A DNA stretch of 9,975 nucleotides, from assembly GCA_016295145.1 (NCBI GenBank), contig JAEDLR010000064.1:1-9975 (forward strand), in the 5' to 3' direction. Shown piece by piece: positions 6,220-9,975 of this stretch. Every line of letters begins with the position of its first letter. Position 1 is the stretch's first letter. The position numbers and the translations under genes are program-made. This DNA comes from Oscillospiraceae bacterium (GTDB taxonomy: Bacteria; Bacillota; Clostridia; Oscillospirales; Ruminococcaceae). The notes beneath the pieces were generated by a model, which did no database searches, was not told the DNA's origin, and saw only the letters and a list, made by a program, of their open reading frames with translations.

Positions 6220-7302
6220 TTAGTCGAAGTAGCCCTTTGCAGCCAGCAGCTCTGCCAGCTCTACCGCACCGCCTGCTGCGCCGCGCAGGGTGTTGTGGGA
6301 AAGGCACACGAACTTGTAATCAAACATACGGTCTTCGCGCAGACGACCCACGGAAACCGCCATACCGCCTTCCAGCATACGGTCCAGTCTTGCCTGGGGA
6401 CGGTCGGGCTCTTCAAAGTAGTGGATGAACTGCTTGGGTGCCATGGGCAGCTGCAGCGACTGCGGCTCACCGGCATATGCTGCCCATGCAGCCTTGATCT
6501 CCTCGATGGTAGGCTTCTGCTCAAAGTTGACAAACACGGCAGCAGTATGGCCGTCTGCAACGGGTACGCGCAGGCACTGTGTGGTGATGCAGGGGGACTC
6601 TGCCTTGACGATCTCGCCGCCTTCGACCTTGCCCCATACCTTCAGAGGTTCCTGCTCGGATTTCTCCTCCTCGCCGCCGATGTAGGGGATGAGGTTATCG
6701 ACCATTTCGGGCCAGCGTGCGAAGGTCTTGCCTGCGCCGGAGATTGCCTGATAGGTGCAAGCCAGTACGCTCTTGATGCCGAACTTACGCAGGGGGTGCA
6801 GGGCGGGCACATAGCTCTGGATGGAGCAGTTGGACTTCACAGCAATAAAGCCTCTCTTGGTGCCCAGTCTTGCCTTTTGCGCCGCAATGACCTCCAGATG
6901 CTCGGGGTTGATCTCGGGAATAATCATAGGCACATCAGGGGTGAAGCGATTTGCGGAGTTGTTGGATACGATGGGACACTCTGCCTTGGCGTACTGCTCC
7001 TCTAACGCGCGGATCTCGTCTTTTTTCATATCCACTGCGCAGAAGCAAAAATCCACGGATGCGGCGATTTTTTCAATGTCGGCTGTAGCATCGCAGATGA
7101 TGATATCTGCAAGGGCTTCAGGCATAGGCTGATCTTCAAAGGCCCAACGGCTGCCCACTGCCTCGCGATACGTTTTGCCCGCAGAACGGGAGGATGCTGC
7201 AAGGGTGGTTACCTTGAACCACGGATGCTCTGCCAGCAGAAGGGCAAAGCGCTGACCCACCATACCGGTGGCGCCGATGATACCGACACGATACTGTTTC
7301 AT
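6220..7302 (-). CDS. asd: Aspartate-semialdehyde dehydrogenase (archaeal/fungal-like class)
   Basis: Asd reduces aspartyl phosphate with NADPH to aspartate semialdehyde, the branch-point precursor for lysine/diaminopimelate, threonine and methionine. The 360-aa product starts with the NADP-binding loop GATGMVG (10-16). The catalytic cysteine is Cys159 in KSNCSIQS, with Gln185 in YQAISGAG and His252 in DGHTAAV. The segment SNNSANRFTPDVPMIIPE and the overall length fit the archaeal/yeast-like class better than the E. coli-type enzyme. The ATG has AAAGGAG nine bases upstream. It is the first gene after the lysine riboswitch and terminator, and therefore the first gene of the operon that continues to dapA and dapB. 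No aspartokinase gene is present in the window. Confidence 0.96.
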   Translation of the reverse strand: MKQYRVGIIGATGMVGQRFALLLAEHPWFKVTTLAASSRSAGKTYREAVGSRWAFEDQPMPEALADIIICDATADIEKIAASVDFCFCAVDMKKDEIRALEEQYAKAECPIVSNNSANRFTPDVPMIIPEINPEHLEVIAAQKARLGTKRGFIAVKSNCSIQSYVPALHPLRKFGIKSVLACTYQAISGAGKTFARWPEMVDNLIPYIGGEEEKSEQEPLKVWGKVEGGEIVKAESPCITTQCLRVPVADGHTAAVFVNFEQKPTIEEIKAAWAAYAGEPQSLQLPMAPKQFIHYFEEPDRPQARLDRMLEGGMAVSVGRLREDRMFDYKFVCLSHNTLRGAAGGAVELAELLAAKGYFD

Positions 7303-7372
7303 TGGAATCTTCTCCTTTTGATGTAGGTTTTACGCACGGGCATCCGACAGAAAACGCCCTTGGCGCAGATAC

Positions 7373-7407
7373 AAAAAAATCCGCAGGGGGCATTTTACCC
7401 CTGACGG
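7373..7407 (-). terminator. Riboswitch-controlled intrinsic terminator before asd
   Basis: On the minus strand CCG-T-CAGGGG pairs with CCCCTG-CGG (nine base pairs with one bulged T) over 7381-7407, followed by A and seven T. It lies about 70 bases before asd and about 90 bases after the lysine aptamer. This is the arrangement expected of a transcription-attenuating expression platform: lysine binding would favour the terminator and reduce expression of asd and the genes behind it. Confidence 0.9.
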
Positions 7408-7482
7408 ACTGCGTACTATGTGCTACATGAACGGTGCCTGCGGTGAACATCACGCATCACGGCAGGAATCCGGTCAGCACTC

Positions 7483-7500
7483 CACGGCAGCTCTGCCGTG
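7483..7500 (-). other. Perfect hairpin abutting the aptamer's P1 strand
   Basis: CACGGCAG-AG-CTGCCGTG on the minus strand is a perfect eight-base-pair hairpin with a two-base loop as written (a four-base loop is more realistic). Its first base is the last base of the P1 strand CTGTC. It may compete with or stack on P1 and so take part in switching. Confidence 0.6.
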
Positions 7501-7648
7501 ACAGTTACGCACCTGTTCGGATACGCAACCAGCACATCCCCCAGCCGAACGGGAAATGTACTTCGGCGGTTTTGCCTTTTCCGATGGGATGCAAAGCGGG
7601 TTCGGCACCCTCTGCCCATCGGGACTCATCGCAACCGCGCCTCTGTCC
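7498..7648 (-). promoter_or_regulatory. Lysine riboswitch (L box) aptamer
   Basis: On the minus strand the region has the conserved parts of the lysine riboswitch in order. P1 is GACAG (7643-7647) with CTGTC (7500-7504). The core starts AGAGGCGC and is followed by the turn sequence ATGAGT. P2 arms GGCGCGGTT and AACCGCC enclose a perfect inner stem CCGATGGG/CCCATCGG. The hallmark GCCGAAG is followed by a P3 hairpin ending GGCTGGGGG, and the 3' end reads AACTGTCAC. The family binds L-lysine and turns off lysine synthesis or import genes in Bacillota. Its position between a consensus promoter and an intrinsic terminator, in front of asd, fits exactly. Confidence 0.95.
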
Positions 7649-7656
7649 GTACATAT

Positions 7657-7685
7657 ATCATACCATGTTCCCATGAATTTGTCAA
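7657..7685 (-). promoter_or_regulatory. Consensus sigma-A promoter of the asd-dap operon
   Basis: On the minus strand a perfect -35 TTGACA (7680-7685) is followed by a 17-base spacer and -10 TATGAT (7657-7662). The expected start is at or next to the first base of the lysine aptamer. It points away from spoIIID, which starts 150 bases to the right on the other strand. Confidence 0.93.
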
Positions 7686-7835
7686 GCATTTTTTTCGTTT
7701 GCGGCAAAAAACATCCCCCACAGGCAGTATATGCCAATCAGCTTGCTGCTGTGCAGAAAATTTTCAACACAATGATGTACTCTTTCCGCAGCTTTGCGCA
7801 TATTCTCCAATAGCATACCGAGAGGAGTGAGCAAT

Positions 7836-8141
7836 TTGCGCAAGCAGCATACATCCGCAGCGCAGACAGACGACTGTGGCATGGATGAACGGGCGATTCG
7901 CCTTGGGGAATACATTGCGGAACACGGCGCAACTGTGCGCAGCACGGCAAGGGTTTTCGGCATATCCAAATCCACGGTACATAAAGATATCTCAACAAGG
8001 CTGCCCACGCTGCAGCCGGGGCTGTATGAGGAAGTGCGTGTCATCATTGAAAAAAACAAGCAGGAACGCCATATCCGCGGAGGCATGGCGACCAAACGCA
8101 AGTATGAGAATCGGCGGATGCACGAGGGAGAGGGGCATTAA
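7836..8141 (+). CDS. spoIIID: Sporulation transcription factor SpoIIID
   Basis: SpoIIID is a small DNA-binding regulator made in the mother cell during sporulation; it activates and represses parts of the sigma-E regulon and helps switch to sigma-K. The family core is clear: ERAIRLGEYIAEHGATVRST, then the helix-turn-helix ARVFGISKSTVHKDISTRLP (about 38-57), and a C-terminal basic tail RHIRGGMATKRKY that binds DNA. The start is uncertain. A TTG at 7836 has AGAGGAG eight bases upstream and gives 101 residues, about 15 more at the N-terminus than the family core needs. The ATG at 7881 gives 86 residues, close to the usual start, but has no ribosome site. I prefer the TTG. The gene is divergent from asd, and I see no clear sigma-E promoter upstream. 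Confidence 0.94.
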   Translation: MRKQHTSAAQTDDCGMDERAIRLGEYIAEHGATVRSTARVFGISKSTVHKDISTRLPTLQPGLYEEVRVIIEKNKQERHIRGGMATKRKYENRRMHEGEGH

Positions 8142-8144
8142 CAC

Positions 8145-8180
8145 AAAAAGCATCCGCCACACACGCAGCGGATGCTTTTT
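8145..8180. terminator. Bidirectional terminator between spoIIID and spoVS
   Basis: AAAAAGCATCCGC (8145-8157) and GCGGATGCTTTTT (8168-8180) form a perfect 13-bp stem with a 10-base loop, with T runs on both strands. It follows the spoIIID stop by a few bases and the spoVS stop by 25 bases, and can serve both convergent genes. Confidence 0.92.
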
Positions 8181-8205
8181 CTATTTGGTTTTGGGGGTGA
8201 AAGCG

Positions 8206-8466
8206 TCATCTCGGCTCACAGATGAGCTTGATGGCTGTGCGCTCCTCGCCGTCAATGGTAATGCTTGCGAAGGCGGGGATGCAGACGAGATCGATGCCGA
8301 TGGGGGCAAGATAGCCTCTGGCAACGGCAATGGATTTCACTGCCTGATTGGTTGCCCCTGCGCCCACTGCCTGGATCTCAACCTGCTTGTTTTCGCGGAT
8401 GACACCTGCGATGGCACCTGCCACAGAAGTGGGGACAGAATGTGCGGATACTTTTAAAATTTCCAT
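8206..8466 (-). CDS. spoVS: Stage V sporulation protein S
   Basis: SpoVS is a small Alba-fold-like protein needed for spore coat assembly and for progression past stage V in Bacillus; its molecular role is not settled. The 86-aa length and sequence are typical. It starts MEILKVSAHS and contains VAGAIAGVIREN, the highly conserved GAGATNQAVKSIAVARGYL (about 35-53) and IPAFASITIDGEERTAIKL. The ATG at 8466 is fixed by AAAGGAG about ten bases upstream; a longer in-frame reading from further upstream adds residues that are not part of the family. It has its own sigma-A-type promoter about 110 bases upstream. It lies downstream of ymdB on the same strand, the order also seen in B. subtilis, and converges on spoIIID. 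Confidence 0.96.
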   Translation of the reverse strand: MEILKVSAHSVPTSVAGAIAGVIRENKQVEIQAVGAGATNQAVKSIAVARGYLAPIGIDLVCIPAFASITIDGEERTAIKLICEPR

Positions 8467-8572
8467 TGGGGGATTGCTCCTTTCGTTGATGCATTCTGCG
8501 TTTGTTATAACAATTACGCCTGCAAAAATATCGAGATGTGTTGCTGCAACATTGCGGTACCTGCTGTTATAT

Positions 8573-8601
8573 AGTATAATACATTTGCGAAAAAAAGTCA
8601 A
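8573..8601 (-). promoter_or_regulatory. Sigma-A-type promoter of spoVS
   Basis: On the minus strand -35 TTGACT (8596-8601), a 17-base spacer that starts with a T run, and -10 TATACT (8573-8578). This leaves a leader of about 100 bases before spoVS. In B. subtilis spoVS is controlled by sigma-H; here I find a good vegetative-type promoter and no convincing sigma-H site, so expression may not be restricted to sporulation. Confidence 0.82.
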
Positions 8602-8663
8602 GTATCCGCCAAATATTTGTGAAATGTTTCATAAATCGAGTGGTTTAATTGTACATTTTGACG

Positions 8664-8700
8664 AACAGCAAATTACAATTCGTACAATCTTCTTGCTGTT
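8664..8700. other. Inverted repeat between ymdB and the spoVS promoter
   Basis: AACAGCAA (8664-8671) and TTGCTGTT (8693-8700) are perfect eight-base arms around 21 AT-rich bases. It lies just after the ymdB stop. No T run follows on the minus strand, so a terminator for ymdB is doubtful; it could also be a regulator binding site upstream of the spoVS promoter. Nothing else is seen in 8602-8713. Confidence 0.4.
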
Positions 8701-8713
8701 TTACATATGACGT

Positions 8714-9481
8714 TTAAACTTTGCGCAAAAACAGTGCAGTAATATCGGTTGCCCTGCCGGTGCGGTCATCCACCGTAATGCACGCACCGTTTATCATGCA
8801 GTCACCCTGCGCCTCCTGAAAGGCAACAGGGGTATGCATTCGCTGCTTTTGCACTGCCAGTTCCGGTGCGACGCCCAGCACAGATCGCATAGGGCCTGTC
8901 ATGCCAAGGTCGGTGATATATGCTGTCGTGCCCTCCAGAAGCTCGCTGTCGGCGGTTTGCACATGGGTATGGGTACCCACCACGGCAGATACTCTGCCTG
9001 CCAGATAAAAGCCCATAGCTCGTTTCTCGGAGGTTGCCTCCGCGTGGAAATCCACCAGAATGATCTTGCTTTCGGTCTGCGTCAACAGGGCATCCGCCAC
9101 GGCAAAGGGATTATCCAGCGGCTCCATGTAGGCAGTGCCCATGAGATTGATAACGGTAAGCTGTGTTCTGCCCAGGTCTGCGGTGAAGATACCGCTGCCT
9201 ACCGTACCTTCGGGATAATTGGCAGGGCGCAGAATGCGTGGATTCTCGTAAATGGATTGGCAGCGGCGGCGGAAGCAGTGGTTGCCTGTGGTGATGACAT
9301 CTGTGCCCATTTCCAACAGCTGCTGTGCCGATTGCTGTGTGATGCCGTTGCCGTCCGCGGAGTTTTCTCCGTTGACGATGACAAAATCCGCGTTGTATTC
9401 CCGGCGCAGCTTTGCGAGATTACGCCCCAGGCAGTCACAGCCGATCTGCCCGACCACATCGCCAAACATCAGGATCTTCAA
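8714..9481 (-). CDS. ymdB: YmdB-family metallophosphoesterase (TIGR00282)
   Basis: YmdB proteins are dimetal phosphodiesterases; the B. subtilis enzyme cleaves 2',3'-cyclic nucleotides and affects the choice between motility and biofilm. The 255-aa product shows the metal-ligand set in order: GDVVG (Asp8), NGEN (Glu39, Asn40), TTGNH (Asn67, His68), VDFHAEATSEK (His146), GTHTHVQTAD (His171, His173) and TDLGMTGP. The usual GNHTWD after the Asn-His pair is GNHCFR here; these are not metal ligands. The start is TTG at 9481, with GGGAGG seven bases upstream. It follows the Thr-rich gene by 17 bases, and spoVS lies 247 bases downstream, so gene order relative to spoVS matches B. subtilis. The rny gene usual upstream in Bacillus is replaced by the Thr-rich gene and a recombinase. 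Confidence 0.95.
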   Translation of the reverse strand: MKILMFGDVVGQIGCDCLGRNLAKLRREYNADFVIVNGENSADGNGITQQSAQQLLEMGTDVITTGNHCFRRRCQSIYENPRILRPANYPEGTVGSGIFTADLGRTQLTVINLMGTAYMEPLDNPFAVADALLTQTESKIILVDFHAEATSEKRAMGFYLAGRVSAVVGTHTHVQTADSELLEGTTAYITDLGMTGPMRSVLGVAPELAVQKQRMHTPVAFQEAQGDCMINGACITVDDRTGRATDITALFLRKV

Positions 9482-9498
9482 TTGTCAGCCTCCCTTGC

Positions 9499-9846
9499 TC
9501 AACCGGGGAACACCAGATGCGGTGCTGTGGTGGTCGTGGTGGTGTCTGTTGCTGAGGCAGCGGTTGCCGCTGTGGTGATGGGATTGCCGTTTTCATCGGT
9601 CGCGGCAGCGGTGGTCACAGGATTGCCGTTTTCATCGGTTTCGGCGGTGGTTGTGGTGGTTTCCGTCTGCCCGTGGAGGTAGTCCCAGAAATCAGTCGTG
9701 GTGGTGGCTGAGGTTGCAATGGAGGGCGGGGGATCTGTCTGGGAGGTTGTGGGGGTATCATCGCCTGTGATGCGTTTTGCGCAGAAAATCACGCCAACCA
9801 CGGCAAGAATGCTCACCAGCATACCGATTATGATCTTGCGTTCCAT
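9499..9846 (-). CDS. Membrane-anchored Thr-rich extracytoplasmic protein
   Basis: The 115-aa product is unrecognised. It has a short basic start MERK, one hydrophobic segment at about residues 5-22 and then a low-complexity tail rich in Thr, Ala, Ser and Pro. The segment ends IFCAKR; the Cys is not in a good lipobox, so a signal anchor is more likely than a lipoprotein. The tail includes runs of four to six Thr and two 13-residue repeats, TDENGNPVTTAAA and TDENGNPITTAAT. Such tails are typical of flexible, surface-exposed linkers in ruminococci. No enzymatic domain is visible. AGGAGG precedes the ATG at good spacing. The gene lies 20 bases after the recombinase stop and 17 before ymdB, so the three may be co-transcribed. 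Confidence 0.85.
   Translation of the reverse strand: MERKIIIGMLVSILAVVGVIFCAKRITGDDTPTTSQTDPPPSIATSATTTTDFWDYLHGQTETTTTTAETDENGNPVTTAAATDENGNPITTAATAASATDTTTTTTAPHLVFPG
9562..9639 (-). repeat. Two tandem 39-bp coding repeats
   Basis: Units 9601-9639 and 9562-9600 encode 13 residues each. The first 20 bases of each unit (ACCGATGAAAACGGCAATCC on the minus strand) are identical; the remaining 19 differ at several positions. In-frame tandem duplication of a linker segment is the simplest reading, and the repeat number may vary between strains. Confidence 0.9.
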
Positions 9847-9866
9847 AAAAGCCTCCTGTTGAATGG

Positions 9867-9975
9867 TTATTCTTCTCCGTTCTTGTTGTCGCTGTGGCGG
9901 CGCTTGCCTGCCAGCGGATTGTTATCAATCGCCGCCTGCCGTTGTTCATCTGCCAGGTGGGTGTAGATCTCGGTG
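9867..9975 (-). CDS. Tyrosine recombinase (XerC/XerD or phage-integrase family), C-terminal end only
   Basis: The gene enters from the right edge; only 35 residues remain. They begin TEIYTHLADEQRQAAIDNNP. The IYTH motif with the nucleophilic Tyr (codon at 9963-9965) and the following helix ending in NPLA are the hallmark C-terminus of tyrosine recombinases, which cut and rejoin DNA through a 3'-phosphotyrosine. It could be a chromosome-dimer resolvase such as XerC/XerD or an integrase of an element to the right; the remaining fragment does not decide. The stop is at 9867-9869. The Thr-rich gene follows after 20 bases on the same strand. Confidence 0.85.
   Translation of the reverse strand, partial: TEIYTHLADEQRQAAIDNNPLAGKRRHSDNKNGEE

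Noticed and set aside
7798..7820. Possible sigma-E promoter GCATATT ... CATACCG before spoIIID
   Set aside because: The gap between the elements is nine bases, too short for sigma-E, and the start would lie at or past the ribosome binding site.
8480..8525. Possible sigma-H promoter (AGG ... GAAT) before spoVS
   Set aside because: The -35 part matches poorly and the spacing is two to three bases too long.
9620..9660. CRISPR-like repeat in the right part
   Set aside because: Only two in-frame coding repeats with no spacers; they belong to a low-complexity protein tail.
8834..9682. Plus-strand open frame antisense to ymdB and the Thr-rich gene
   Set aside because: Its Val-rich end is simply the reverse of the Thr-codon repeats, and ymdB is intact on the other strand.

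Overview
The window looks like chromosomal DNA of a spore-forming, anaerobic member of the Clostridia, most likely the Oscillospiraceae/Ruminococcaceae group (inference). The signs are: sporulation genes spoIIID and spoVS; [FeFe]-hydrogenase maturation genes; a lysine riboswitch in front of an aspartate-semialdehyde dehydrogenase of the archaeal/fungal-like class; strong AGGAGG-type ribosome binding sites with several TTG starts; and a Thr-rich, membrane-anchored protein of a style common in ruminococci. No prophage, insertion sequence or CRISPR array is visible. Most of the window is ordinary core genome.

Left part (1-2716, + strand): hydG and hydF form a tight pair that builds the H-cluster of [FeFe] hydrogenases, followed by a hairpin terminator. 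The first bases hold only the tail of an upstream gene that cannot be identified. Middle-left (2715-3003, - strand): a complete tRNA-Pro(UGG) with its own consensus promoter, buried in the end of the neighbouring ORF, and its own terminator. Beyond that lies a degenerate second tRNA-Pro-like copy with a GGG anticodon loop and about 33 extra bases.

Centre (2981-7685, - strand): a lysine-controlled operon. It reads, in transcription order: consensus sigma-A promoter, lysine riboswitch, intrinsic terminator, asd, a 202-aa unknown gene, a 121-aa unknown gene, dapA, dapB and a small four-helix membrane protein. Asd, DapA and DapB act in succession on the aspartate-to-diaminopimelate/lysine branch. 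The two unknown genes between asd and dapA are the most interesting uncharacterised content; the 202-aa product has a segment resembling part of the actin/MreB fold.

Right part (7836-9975): spoIIID (+) converges on spoVS (-) over a shared bidirectional terminator. Upstream of spoVS, on the same strand, are ymdB (a TIGR00282-type metallophosphoesterase), a membrane-anchored Thr-rich protein with two 39-bp repeats, and the C-terminal end of a tyrosine recombinase cut off by the window edge. The ymdB-spoVS order matches Bacillus subtilis. spoVS also has its own sigma-A-type promoter.
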